A stretch of 64,000 nucleotides of DNA from Trebonia kvetii (GTDB taxonomy: Bacteria; Actinomycetota; Actinomycetes; Streptosporangiales; Streptosporangiaceae), in assembly GCF_007827045.1 (NCBI RefSeq), contig NZ_RPFW01000002.1, forward strand, positions 434,001 through 498,000, written 5' to 3'. Both the position numbers and the translations under genes were made by a program. How positions within the stretch are numbered: position 1 is the stretch's first letter; each line of letters starts with the position of its first letter. Of the stretch, positions 1-8,713 are shown one piece after another. Under the pieces are notes generated by a model. It saw only the letters and a list, made by a program, of their open reading frames with translations, did no database searches and had not been told where the DNA came from.

Positions 1-973
1 CATGGGCCGCGGCGTCCGCGACACCTGAGACCACTGCGCGGTGGCGCGGTTCGTCCGCCTGGTTCGCCCGCTGAGGCGGGCACCCGCCCGGCTGGGACCG
101 GCGCGAGCTGCGGCGTGACCGCCAGCCGGCCAGCCTTCTGAGATTCACGCATGCCAGCGTAGGCAGTAGAGCTCCTCCTGGTGCGCGGCTTTCCCCGCGT
201 GCCGTCCTAACCAAGCGGAGCCGTTCAGGGCCTCCTTATCCGGGATGCACTTCGCACCGGGGCCCCGTCCCGCGGGGTCCTGTCTGCCGACTGCTCCGCC
301 AGTGCGCTCCTTAGCGATGGCCGGCGCGGCCCATCGCGTCCAGGCGGGCAGGCCGCTGGCCCGGCGGGCGCAGACGCGGCGCATGAGAAGGCCGTTGATG
401 GCGGCAGACCAGCAGGTGACGGCTTATCCGTTGCCGCCGACCCGAAGATTGGGCGACTGGCGGGCACACGGCTACAACCGCGTAATTCCACGTCGTGATC
501 GGAGGTGCCCGTAGGCGATCTCAAGGGCCACCATGCGCTTGTAAGCTGAACTGACCAGTGGGGCCGGCTCTGGGAGCGCGGGCCTGGCACGCTGCGGCGT
601 GTCCGCCGCGACAGGAGTACGCCCGTGACCGCGGCGTCCCCCCGCCCATAGCGCCGCGATTAACGTCATCCAGCCATTAACAGGCCACGCCTGGCCGGAT
701 GCCGACGTGTGGACGAGCGGCGGGTCCTCACACGGTCCTTCGGGCCGCCTCCGTCGCCTTCACGCGCGGCCGTGAAATGCTTACGCGGGCCGCCCGCAGG
801 ATGCCAGCCGTCAGCGACCAGAGCCGGGGACTGCTCACCTGCCGGGCACGAACGGGAGCGAGCCAGTCTCCTCGTCCCCTTTTGCAGTCGACCGCCGCCA
901 GTTCAGTCATTGGCTGGTTAACCCCGCCCCAGGAAAGCAAAAACCGCAATAGCCGCGCCTGTACCATGCTTTC
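1..973. other. no supportable gene
   Basis: I see no convincing gene here. Several short open frames exist on both strands, but they are arginine-, proline- and serine-rich and look like chance frames in GC-rich DNA; none shows a recognisable motif or a good ribosome site. The final 12 bases contain TACCAT at 962-967, spaced like a -10 box for a leaderless transcript starting at the GTG of the next gene. Confidence 0.5.
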
Positions 974-1468
974 GTGACTTCTCATCCCCTCTACGAGGTA
1001 ACTGATGAGGACCTGCGGGTCCTCATCCTGGCCTGGTACCGTCGCGTACGGCTTGCGAACCAGGCACATGCAGAAGCCGGCTCGCACGCCAGGCGGAACA
1101 GCATGCTTCTGGGTATTCCGGCGGTCACCCTGAGTGCCGTAGTGGGAAGCGCAATATTTGCAACCATCGACAAGACGCCAAACAGGTACTTGCAAATAGC
1201 CGTCGGTTTGCTGAGCCTGACGACGGCAGTCTTGGCAGCGTTCCAGACATTTCTCCGGCTGGACGAGCAGGTTCGGGAACATGAGGTAGCGTCACGTTCC
1301 TTCGGGGCGATCCGCCGCGAGCTTGGGCAACTCGGCGCGATAGCGCATCACAATAGGGAAGAAACTGAGTCCCGGCTGGAGAAGGTGCGCGAAAGATACG
1401 ATCAGGCATCAGCTGCCTCCAGGAACGTTCCGCAGAAAATATGGGACAGGCTAGTACTCCAGCCGTAG
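974..1468 (+). CDS. SLATT-domain two-TM protein, 3' end replaced by IS sequence
   Basis: The 164-residue product has the SLATT layout: a short cytosolic start, two adjacent membrane helices (about residues 43-64 and 72-93), then a charged helix (LRLDEQVREHEVASRSFGAI) and a coiled tail. SLATT proteins are predicted membrane effectors found beside SLOG, CD-NTase and other conflict proteins; a pore-forming role is inferred for the family, not shown here. The last four residues (VLQP) and the stop codon come from the inserted IS. Removing the IS and one CTAG restores a frame ending at 3251, with a tail of about 29 residues. The GTG start has no ribosome site; TACCAT seven bases upstream suggests a leaderless message. 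The opposite-strand neighbour encodes a HEPN/RES protein. Confidence 0.75.
   Translation: MTSHPLYEVTDEDLRVLILAWYRRVRLANQAHAEAGSHARRNSMLLGIPAVTLSAVVGSAIFATIDKTPNRYLQIAVGLLSLTTAVLAAFQTFLRLDEQVREHEVASRSFGAIRRELGQLGAIAHHNREETESRLEKVRERYDQASAASRNVPQKIWDRLVLQP
1451..1454. repeat. left target-site duplication CTAG
   Basis: CTAG directly abuts the left inverted repeat and is repeated at 3162-3165 beyond the right one. A 4-bp YTAR-type duplication is what is known for the IS701 family. CTAG is itself palindromic, so the exact boundary cannot be fixed from sequence alone. Confidence 0.75.
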
Positions 1469-1473
1469 ATCGT
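1455..1473 (+). repeat. IS left terminal inverted repeat
   Basis: These 19 bases are the exact reverse complement of 3143-3161. Similarity falls off after the 19th base. The repeat supplies the last codons and stop of the truncated SLATT frame. Confidence 0.9.
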
Positions 1474-1537
1474 GATCTGGCTTAGATGGGCGGGAGCCGG
1501 GCCGACTGGGGCGAAGGTGGTCTGGGAGGCTGGTTGC

Positions 1538-1738
1538 ATGACTGTTCCCCCGGATGGGCTGCCGGTGTACCGAGTCCTTACTGGCCCTGATGACGCGGCG
1601 TTCTGCCGTCGGGTCAGCGATGCGATTGCCTTGGGGTACCGCCTCCACGAAGGTCCCGCTGTGACGTTCAACGGCGAGCGAGTGATCGTTGCGCAGGCGC
1701 TGGTATGGCAGGGAGCCGGTGAGCTTCCTGCGGGCTAG
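1538..1738 (+). CDS. DUF1737 protein, IS passenger
   Basis: The 66-residue product reads YRVLTGPDDAAFCRRV, then ALGYRLHEGP and later VIVAQALVW, which matches the small DUF1737 family as I remember it; the family has no established function. I chose ATG 1538 because GGGAGG lies eight bases upstream (1524-1529); an upstream in-frame ATG at 1472 would start inside the left inverted repeat. The gene lies wholly within the IS, ahead of the transposase and on the same strand, so it travels with the element. Whether it affects transposition or is cargo is unknown. Confidence 0.6.
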   Translation: MTVPPDGLPVYRVLTGPDDAAFCRRVSDAIALGYRLHEGPAVTFNGERVIVAQALVWQGAGELPAG

Positions 1739-1823
1739 CGCGCAGCACGCCCGGCCGCGGGCTCGTGATCGCAGGCGTGTCGGTGCTGGAAACTGGACGG
1801 CCACCGTCTGATCATCGCGGTTT

Positions 1824-3143
1824 GTGACGACTCGTGATGATCTTCTGGTGGCCGCTGGCCCCAGCGTAAACCCCGGCCGGTGGCTGGGGATACTCGATGA
1901 CCTGATGGCCCGGGCGGGATCCCGTTTCCGCAGGGTGGAGCCGCGCAGGCGGGCGCGGGCGTTCGTACTTGGCCTGCTGTCGGAGCTGCCGAAGGTGAAC
2001 TGCTGGACGATCGCCGAGCAGGCCGGCGATTCCTCGCCGGACGGGATGCAGCACCTGCTTGCCCGGGCGAAATGGGACGCCGGCGGGGTCCGCGACGACG
2101 TGCGCGGGTGCATCGTCGACGTCCTGGGGGATCCCGGGGCGGTGCTGGTCATCGACGAGACCGGGGACCTGAAGAAGGGCACCGCCACCGCAGGCGTGCA
2201 GCGGCAGTACACCGGCACAGCCGGCCGGATCGAGAACGCGCAGGTCGCGGTCTACCTCGGCTACGCCGCCCGGGGCGGGCGGGCCCTGATCGACCGGGAG
2301 CTGTACCTGCCGAAGTCCTGGACCTCTGACCTGGCCCGCTGCGCGGCGGCCGGGATCCCCGACGGCACGGCGTTCGCGACGAAGCCGCAGCTCGCGAGGC
2401 AGATGATCGAGCGGGCGGTCAGCGCGGGCGTGCCGTTCGCCTGGGTCGCCGGCGACGAGGTTTACGGAGATAACGGCTCTCTGCGCGGCTGGCTGGAAGA
2501 GGACGGCATCGCCTACGTGCTCGCGGTCGCCTGCCGGCACATGGTCCCCGCCGGCGGCGGCCGCACCCTGCGGGCCGATGAGCTGGCCGCCCGGCTGCCG
2601 AAACGCGCCTGGCAGCGGCTGCCGGCCGGGCAGGGCGCCAAAGGCCAGCGCTGGTACGACTGGGCCTGGATCACTGTCGCTGATGACCGGCCCGGGCACC
2701 GGCACCTGCTGGTGCGCCGCAACCGCTCCACCGGGGAACTGGCCTTCTACCGCTGCTACGGCCCGCAGCCGGTCACGCTCGCCGCCCTGGTCCAGACCGC
2801 CGGGCTGCGCTGGACCATCGAGGAGAACTTCCAGGCCGGCAAAGGGCTGACCGGCCTGGACGAGCACCAGGTCCGCCGCTGGACCTCCTGGTACCGGTGG
2901 GTCACCCTGGCCATGCTCGCCGCTGCCGTCCTGGCCATCGCCACCGCGACCGAGGACGCCGCCCCCGACGGCCTGATCCCGCTGACCAGGAACGAGATCG
3001 CCCACCTGCTCGCCACCGTCATCATCCGGCCCGGCCACGGCACCGCCCATCGGCTGCACTGGTCACGCTGGCGCCGCCGCCACCAGCACCGAGCACGGAC
3101 CTGCCACTACAAACGGCAAGCGGCCCAAGATCAGTCAACATAA
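1824..3143 (+). CDS. IS701-family DDE transposase
   Basis: This 439-residue transposase has the IS701 hallmarks: LVIDETGDLKKG near residue 110 (first catalytic Asp), WVAGDEVYGDN near 210 (second Asp), and LRWTIEENFQAGKG near 330 (catalytic Glu). Length matches complete family members and no frameshift is present. It starts at GTG and its stop codon reaches the first base of the right inverted repeat. The enzyme should cut and rejoin the IS ends at YTAR targets. Confidence 0.92.
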   Translation: MTTRDDLLVAAGPSVNPGRWLGILDDLMARAGSRFRRVEPRRRARAFVLGLLSELPKVNCWTIAEQAGDSSPDGMQHLLARAKWDAGGVRDDVRGCIVDVLGDPGAVLVIDETGDLKKGTATAGVQRQYTGTAGRIENAQVAVYLGYAARGGRALIDRELYLPKSWTSDLARCAAAGIPDGTAFATKPQLARQMIERAVSAGVPFAWVAGDEVYGDNGSLRGWLEEDGIAYVLAVACRHMVPAGGGRTLRADELAARLPKRAWQRLPAGQGAKGQRWYDWAWITVADDRPGHRHLLVRRNRSTGELAFYRCYGPQPVTLAALVQTAGLRWTIEENFQAGKGLTGLDEHQVRRWTSWYRWVTLAMLAAAVLAIATATEDAAPDGLIPLTRNEIAHLLATVIIRPGHGTAHRLHWSRWRRRHQHRARTCHYKRQAAQDQST

Positions 3144-3161
3144 CGATCTACGGCTGGAGTA
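3143..3161 (-). repeat. IS right terminal inverted repeat
   Basis: Exact reverse complement of 1455-1473, ending immediately before the right CTAG. Confidence 0.9.
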
Positions 3162-3165
3162 CTAG
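3162..3165. repeat. right target-site duplication CTAG
   Basis: Second copy of the CTAG flanking the IS; see the left copy at 1451-1454. Confidence 0.75.
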
Positions 3166-3251
3166 CCGTGAATGCAGGCACTTACTGGCCGGCGGAGTTC
3201 TCATCCTGGCCCGAAGCATCAGCGACCGGGGCGGCACAGCATATTCCTTAG
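3162..3251 (+). pseudogene. displaced 3' end of the SLATT gene
   Basis: Joining CTAG at 1451 to the sequence after the right CTAG continues the SLATT frame for about 29 codons (LAVNAGTYWPAEF and onward) to TAG at 3249-3251. This segment has no start of its own and is now cut off from the main gene. Its existence is direct evidence that the SLATT gene was longer before the IS arrived. Confidence 0.75.
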
Positions 3252-3284
3252 CTTTTCCGGTCAAGGTGAGCACCGCAGCGGAAG

Positions 3285-4478
3285 CTACATTGGCGCCGGC
3301 CCTGCTACCACTCGCACGGCCTTAATGGAATCAGGCTGAAGCCGCAGTACCGTGTTTGTAGTCTCTTTGCCGGCGTTTGCACAGCCCTCGGGGCCGCAGA
3401 ACACGACGCACGCAGTGCCATCATTCTGCGAGCTGGTAAACAGGATCCCATCGATGGAAAAGTCAGGGAGCCAGCGCAGGTACTCGGTGAGAACCTGCGT
3501 CGGGACGTATTCAATGTGCTCCCGACCGTCTGCCGTGACTGGCGCGCTCAGGTCCTCGGCAAATCCGTACATGAACAATAGCTCATAGTAATGCTTGCGA
3601 CCGTCCGGGTCGAAGTAACTAGGCGCGGGCGGAAGGTTGGCCAGGTCAACCATATGGAGCGGCCGGACGGTCTCGAAGGCGCCTACGACCGCAAACCTCT
3701 TGCTGGTATGCGCACCTATTTCTGCAATCACCGTCGCTATGTCGTCGGCACCGTAGAACATTGATATGCCTGCCGGACTCATTCTGTTAACGGAAGCAGC
3801 ATCGTCGGGCGGCGAGCCAAGGCTGGACGCGTCGTATGACCCGTCAGGCTCATCGATCATCCGGCCCCGGTAGAACACTCGCCCCGCCGGGACTTCCGTG
3901 AGAATATCCTGCGTCTGGATAATGTCGACCAGCTTTTCAAGGATTTCCGCTGCCCCATATTCGTCCGGATGCCGCGAGGACTCTTCGGGGATGGAAAGGA
4001 ATACAAAGCGGGTCTTGTGCTTCACCGTCTGGCGGAAGTCATCCCATGCATACCGGAAAGCGTCGCCTGGATTCACGGCGCCTGGATCCTTATTCCAATG
4101 ATTGTGCTCTATGCAATCGAAAATTTCTTGGAGGACGGAATCCGAGACGGCTCCCGAGCAGACATCCTCTGCCACTTCCTGCGACGTGTAGCGGCGCGTA
4201 ACGTCATCATCCCAGTAAAGACTATCGTTCGACCGTACGTAAAAGAAGTGAATCGCTTCCATCACTGACAGCATCAGGAGTTCGAAGCTGGCCGCGATCG
4301 GGTCCTCGCCGGCTTGGGCCTCCCTGTCGCAAAAGCTGCAGGCATTTTCCGTCAACTGGTCAGCGACCTGGCTGCGCAGCCCTTCGTCGGTAATGCATTC
4401 GAGGCAGACCGACTGCTCGCCAGTATCACCGAAGCCGCGGGCTGCGAGTTCTTCGTAGTAGTCTTTCGTCCGCGACAT
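3285..4478 (-). CDS. HEPN/RES N-terminal domain and RES domain protein
   Basis: The 397-residue protein has an N-terminal HEPN/RES-type region (about 1-185) with two Cys pairs, CLEC at 25-28 and CSFC at 47-50, that may bind zinc, and a RES domain (about 195-390). Candidate RES catalytic residues are Arg204 (FYRGRM), the Glu in VIAEIG near 253, and the Ser pair in LFTSSQNDG near 349-350. RES enzymes of known toxin systems degrade NAD+. No Xre antitoxin lies beside it, so this larger HEPN-fused form may be a self-contained stress or phage-response effector. It faces the SLATT gene tail to tail; only 33 bases separate its end from the original SLATT stop. The ATG at 4478 lacks a strong ribosome site. 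Confidence 0.8.
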   Translation of the reverse strand: MSRTKDYYEELAARGFGDTGEQSVCLECITDEGLRSQVADQLTENACSFCDREAQAGEDPIAASFELLMLSVMEAIHFFYVRSNDSLYWDDDVTRRYTSQEVAEDVCSGAVSDSVLQEIFDCIEHNHWNKDPGAVNPGDAFRYAWDDFRQTVKHKTRFVFLSIPEESSRHPDEYGAAEILEKLVDIIQTQDILTEVPAGRVFYRGRMIDEPDGSYDASSLGSPPDDAASVNRMSPAGISMFYGADDIATVIAEIGAHTSKRFAVVGAFETVRPLHMVDLANLPPAPSYFDPDGRKHYYELLFMYGFAEDLSAPVTADGREHIEYVPTQVLTEYLRWLPDFSIDGILFTSSQNDGTACVVFCGPEGCANAGKETTNTVLRLQPDSIKAVRVVAGPAPM

Positions 4479-5360
4479 AGACGGTTACCAGCTTCCCTCG
4501 CATCCGTGCCGAACGGCGACGCCGGGACTTCCGGGGCTCGAGTGGCGATCGTCCGCTGTGCAGTTTAGAGCTTGAGCGTCGGTTCAGTCCGGGCGTTGGC
4601 GATGACGGCTGGAAAGTGCGCCGGGGAGGGCGTCGTTCGCCTGCGGCCTGTCACCAGGGCGCACTGCGGTTAGCTTTTCCAGGTCGTCCGCGTAATGCTC
4701 GCCTGCGGGCATTACTGAACATGCTGGGGGACGTTCAACGCAACGGCCTGTTCTGCGCCATCTTAAGGAACGAGGCAGGATGCTGAGGGTTGCGGCAGCC
4801 CTGCCCCCTTCGTGATCGGTATGCGCGTGCCAGTCTGGGAGCGGCGGTGAGCTGTGACAGGTAAGTCCGTCGCGCTTCATCTAGCTGCCGGGCTTGGCCG
4901 GGTACGTCCAGATCCGGCCCTGGCGGGGATGTGTCCCGCAGTGGTTGATCCCGCTCGGCCCGGGGGACCGGGAAGCGGCGGGTTCAGGTACGCCGTGTGA
5001 CTGGTGAGCCGGAGTCACCCGAGGCCGGTGACAGTCCAGGTGCTTCAGGTACGGCCGATCCGGGCAGCCGGGGCGCATGAGCCTGCTCTGATGCTCGATT
5101 TCTCGCAGACCGTGAGCGGGGTTCTCGCTGCCGTCTGGCAGTACCCGCTGTCAAGGGACTGGGCTGTGCCGTCGCCGAATGCGACCGGGTGCGGACTACA
5201 GGGCGTCCAGGACGGCCTTTCCCGTCTGGCCTTTCGGAAAGCCGTCTTGCCATCCTGGTCGGATAGCCCATCTAAAGTTACGCGCTTTCCGGCTAAGGAT
5301 GTCCTAGCTGAGTATGTTTAGCTGCGATTCGGAACAAATTTCGCTGCTGCGGGGGGCCGC
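4479..5360. other. long intergenic region with one hairpin
   Basis: No gene is supportable in these 880 bases; the open frames on both strands lack motifs. A stem-loop is present at 5211-5246: GACGGCCTTTCC pairs with GGAAAGCCGTC with one bulged C and a 13-base loop. It lacks a T-run, so a terminator role is only possible. A purine-rich ribosome site (GGGGGG) precedes the next GTG start at 5361. Confidence 0.5.
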
Positions 5361-8300
5361 GTGGGCACCAGGAAACCGGCTCGGCGGACAGCATGGCTGA
5401 CCGTGTCTTCCAGGCTGGCCTTCCTCGCCGCCGGCCTCGTGGCCCTGCTTGTCTTGGGGGCCCTGGCCGGACTCGTGGTGGACGCGCTCGAGGCAACCGC
5501 CCCGGTGATAGCGTCGTTCCAGGCCGATTGCGCCCCGGGCCAGTCGAACATCATCCTGAACTCACGCGCGGCCGATCCCAGGGCCTGCCAGTGGAATGAT
5601 GCGGTGTCGCAGGATTTTTCCCGGACGCTGATGCTGCGGATCAGCGAGAATAAATCAGGGGCCTTCCATGCGACCACAACGATCACGACCGTCGCGGCCG
5701 ACCCCCTGGTCAGAATGGTCCAGCAGGGTGACGGCCAGGACGCCGACGAATTTTACTCGGCTGTCGTCGGGTGGAGCGCTGCAGGGCAAGCGACGTTTGA
5801 CTGGTCGGCGCCGACCGTAACGGTGAATAGCACTAGCTCGAAAGCCGTCATCTCCACGACGGGACAGCCGGCCAGCGGAATTCCTATTCCGTCCTCCGTG
5901 CAGCTGGTCATCGGCAATTACCGCATGCCGGCCACGGTAGAGGTCAGCACCCAGGACCGGGTCGTCGCCGGGGTGCCCGGCACCGCCGGGACTGGCACGG
6001 TAGCCAGCGAGAACGCTCACTCGCTCACGGTGCAGAACGTCCGCAACGAGCAGCTGCGAGTGAACTTGCAGCCCGGCGCCCCGCAGCCCTACTCCCGGCC
6101 GCCGGGGCCGGCCGGCGGGGCGTGGATCGGGCGCGCCGCGTCGGCCGCGTGGGCGCTGGTAAGCGGCTTCGCGGGCGCGATCGTCCCCGCGGGCGCGTGG
6201 ATCGCCCTGTTCCTTGCCAGCCGGTTCGGGGCCTTCGGCGCTGCGGGCCGGAGACCGGCATGGCGCCGCATGGAGCGGGTACTCGGCGCTGTCATCGTGG
6301 CACACCTGGTGATCGCCGGATGCGGCCAGATAGCGACAACCGGCAGTACCGTCGCCAGCGCCCTGAATGATTACGCAAACCGCCTGGACAGCACGCTGGT
6401 AGTAAAAGCAGGACTGTGGAACATTGTTGAGTTTCCGCCTGTCGAGGGCGGAACTATCCTGCTGATCGTCATCAGCCTCGCCATCGCGGGCTGGGAGCCT
6501 CGCGGGGACTCCGACGGCCGTGAGCGCCCGCTGCCCTGGCTCCGCCCCCTCATTGCGGTGGTCGCGCTGGGGGCCGCCGTGGGGGGCTACGCGGCCATCG
6601 CCGGCGCGAGCATGCCGCCGGTTCCCGCCGAGGTGCTTCATGCCGGGAAGGCAGTGCCGGCCCCCAGTCCCTGGGCCCTGGCCGTGGAGATCCCCGTCGC
6701 CGCCGTGTCCATGCTGGCTGCCTTGTTCCTGGCGTCCGGGTGGGCCGCGGGCGCGGCCGTGGCCGGCCGGGCGGCCAGGGCCCGATGGGGCCGGGGCACC
6801 ATCGGCGTGACAGCCCTCGTCATGTCGGTGGCACTGCCTGGCGCGGGGCTGGCCGGGGCGATTGCCATCACCTACGGGCACTACCCGATCGGGGGGGACA
6901 CCCCAGCGCTGGCAGGCCCGGCAGTGTTCATCGCCGCGACGGCCGCGGCGGCGGTATTCGCGCTCGGGGCGGCCGCCGCGAGCCTCCCGTGGCGCCGGGC
7001 AGGCCTCCGGTACCGGCGGTACTGGATCGCCCCGCTGGCCGTGGCCCTGGCCGTTGCGGCGACGATCACCACTGACAGCGGCTATTTTCCGGCACTTCTG
7101 CGTTGGGGTGTCGTAATCATCACCGGCATGTTCATGGGGATGGCGGTCGCGCGCCTGGCAGTCATGGCGGTCGGGCCGCTTCGCCTCCCGGCGAGGGGGA
7201 TGCCGCATCTGCGGGCCGTTGCCCTGCTGGCCGCGGTCATCGCCGTCCCCTGGGGGGAACTCGGCCAGCCCATCGCCCAACTCGGCTGGTGGGACCTGCA
7301 GACCTACGCCGACCGGATCGACGGGGTCCTCGGCCTGGTCCTGGTGGCGGCTGGCGTCGTTGCCCTGCGCCGGATGGGGCTGCTGCCCTGCCGGGACGAG
7401 GAGACCCTGGCGAGCCACCGGATACTCGGAATCGCCGCCTGGGTCGTGGCGCTGTCGGCTGGCTATGCCTTCGGCGGGGAAGGGAACCTGGCCACGGCGG
7501 CGGCGCTGGTCACGGCAGCCATCGGCGCCTGGCTCCTCATGCCGCGCAGCCAACTCAGCCGGGCCGCCGTCATCTTGAGCCAGCCCCGGGAAGACTCGGT
7601 CGCGGCAGTGCGCCAGTCCGTCGCAGCGGGGGTCGCGCGCCGCGCGCTTCCCAGCCTGGCCAAGACCATGCGGGATGAGGTAGCAGCCGGGACGACAGGC
7701 TTCGATGCGGCGCAAGAGAAGGTCACCGCACTGGAGGAACGCGCCGCCGCCGGCGCCGGGGAGTCGCCCGTAGCTGCGGACGAACGGGCGTTCGGCGCCC
7801 TGATCAGCGTCCGGCCCTGGGCGCGAGCCCGCTGGGGGCTTCGTTACGCCGTCCTGGCCGGCGCTCCCTGGGTGGTGCTCGGGCTGGTCGGAGCCTCCGT
7901 CGACCTCAGCGCGCCTGAAGGCTATCCCGAGCTGGCGCTCATCTCGGCGGTAGCACCGCTGGTCTTGCGCTGGGCCGGGTACGGCTTGCTCTTCGGCTAC
8001 CTTTTCCCGCTCCTGCGCGGCCGGACAGGCATGGGCAAGAGCCTCTCGTTCTTCGCAGCCGCATCCGCACCGTCCATCCTCAGCACGCTGGCCAGCCCGC
8101 ACAGCCATAGCCAGCAGTGGCACGCGGCGGCGATCCTGGTTATCCAGCTTCTGATCTTCGCCATGACCATGGGGCTCCTGGCCGACCTCGCTGTACTGCG
8201 CAAGAACGGGTTCACCCCGGGACGCCTAGTCGACCTGCACAGCCTTTGGGCCGTATCGGCCTGGGCATCGTCGGTCACGCTAGCCGTAGCCACGGGCATC

Positions 8301-8405
8301 GCCACCATCATCCTGGCCGGCCTGCAGCCGTTCGTGATCGGCATCGTCACCCCCAGCAATCCGAGTACTCCCAACACCCCGCCAGCGGCTACGAGTCATC
8401 CCTAG
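5361..8405 (+). CDS. large polytopic membrane protein of unknown function
   Basis: This 1014-residue protein starts at GTG after GGGGGG. It opens with a basic start and a membrane helix (about 18-45), followed by an extracytoplasmic domain of about 200 residues rich in Ser, Thr and Val with two Cys (about 45-250). More than a dozen hydrophobic segments then run to the end, broken by a charged, probably cytosolic stretch near 730-815. The tail carries a Pro/Thr/Ser linker. It resembles large Streptomyces membrane proteins that I recall being filed under DUF6185, but I cannot confirm that. No catalytic motif is obvious. It stands alone on its strand, so context gives no function. Confidence 0.7.
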   Translation: MGTRKPARRTAWLTVSSRLAFLAAGLVALLVLGALAGLVVDALEATAPVIASFQADCAPGQSNIILNSRAADPRACQWNDAVSQDFSRTLMLRISENKSGAFHATTTITTVAADPLVRMVQQGDGQDADEFYSAVVGWSAAGQATFDWSAPTVTVNSTSSKAVISTTGQPASGIPIPSSVQLVIGNYRMPATVEVSTQDRVVAGVPGTAGTGTVASENAHSLTVQNVRNEQLRVNLQPGAPQPYSRPPGPAGGAWIGRAASAAWALVSGFAGAIVPAGAWIALFLASRFGAFGAAGRRPAWRRMERVLGAVIVAHLVIAGCGQIATTGSTVASALNDYANRLDSTLVVKAGLWNIVEFPPVEGGTILLIVISLAIAGWEPRGDSDGRERPLPWLRPLIAVVALGAAVGGYAAIAGASMPPVPAEVLHAGKAVPAPSPWALAVEIPVAAVSMLAALFLASGWAAGAAVAGRAARARWGRGTIGVTALVMSVALPGAGLAGAIAITYGHYPIGGDTPALAGPAVFIAATAAAAVFALGAAAASLPWRRAGLRYRRYWIAPLAVALAVAATITTDSGYFPALLRWGVVIITGMFMGMAVARLAVMAVGPLRLPARGMPHLRAVALLAAVIAVPWGELGQPIAQLGWWDLQTYADRIDGVLGLVLVAAGVVALRRMGLLPCRDEETLASHRILGIAAWVVALSAGYAFGGEGNLATAAALVTAAIGAWLLMPRSQLSRAAVILSQPREDSVAAVRQSVAAGVARRALPSLAKTMRDEVAAGTTGFDAAQEKVTALEERAAAGAGESPVAADERAFGALISVRPWARARWGLRYAVLAGAPWVVLGLVGASVDLSAPEGYPELALISAVAPLVLRWAGYGLLFGYLFPLLRGRTGMGKSLSFFAAASAPSILSTLASPHSHSQQWHAAAILVIQLLIFAMTMGLLADLAVLRKNGFTPGRLVDLHSLWAVSAWASSVTLAVATGIATIILAGLQPFVIGIVTPSNPSTPNTPPAATSHP

Positions 8406-8693
8406 CACGCGCAGGCCCGCCCGGAAAACAGGGTCGCGCCGACGCGCTGCCGGCGTCGATTCGACGCGCGGGTTCCGGCCCTCGACGGTGTACTCGGGCC
8501 GCTGCAGTCGCGTGGTGACGCCTTCCGGTGACGTCCTGCGCCGCTGAGCAGTCCCGGCAGGATATCCCGCCTCCTGCGCGGCCGGTGAACAGGCAGGCGC
8601 CAGCCGGGACAGGCGAGGCAGCGAGTGCGTACGCCGGTCATGCGAGCACCCGGGGCGCGAAGGACCGGCGGCTGCCCGGGCCGCCCGCCGCAT
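8406..8693. other. no gene seen; start of a decayed region
   Basis: I find no supported gene between the membrane-protein stop and the palindrome at 8694. The reading frame of the downstream kinase remnant extends back to 8625, but that part has no family similarity. Confidence 0.4.
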
Positions 8694-8713
8694 ATGTCCG
8701 GTATACCGGACAT
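8694..8713. promoter_or_regulatory. perfect 20-bp palindrome, possible operator
   Basis: ATGTCCGGTATACCGGACAT is identical to its own reverse complement, with no spacer and no mismatch. A palindrome of this size fits a dimeric TetR- or GntR-type operator. It sits immediately upstream of, or overlapping, the start of the NIT kinase remnant and may be left over from a lost regulator-target pair. Confidence 0.45.

Larger units (their letters stand above)
1455..3161 (+). mobile_element. IS701-family insertion sequence with a DUF1737 passenger gene
   Basis: The element of about 1.7 kb is bounded by perfect 19-bp terminal inverted repeats (TACTCCAGCCGTAGATCGT) and flanked by CTAG on both sides. 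It holds a full-length DDE transposase in its right three quarters and a small DUF1737 gene in its left part. Ends, transposase and duplication are all intact, so insertion looks recent and the element may still move. It interrupts the 3' end of the SLATT gene. Confidence 0.9.

Noticed and set aside
1812..3059. 415-residue open frame on the minus strand
   Set aside because: Antisense to the IS701 transposase, which has clear DDE motifs; the minus frame has none.
4584..5321. Two short open frames between the HEPN/RES gene and the membrane-protein gene
   Set aside because: No motif, no good ribosome site, low-information composition; I treat the region as intergenic.
5655..8123. 822-residue open frame on the minus strand
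   Set aside because: It is antisense to the membrane-protein gene and has the Arg/Gly/Pro-rich composition of a GC-rich shadow frame, with no motif.
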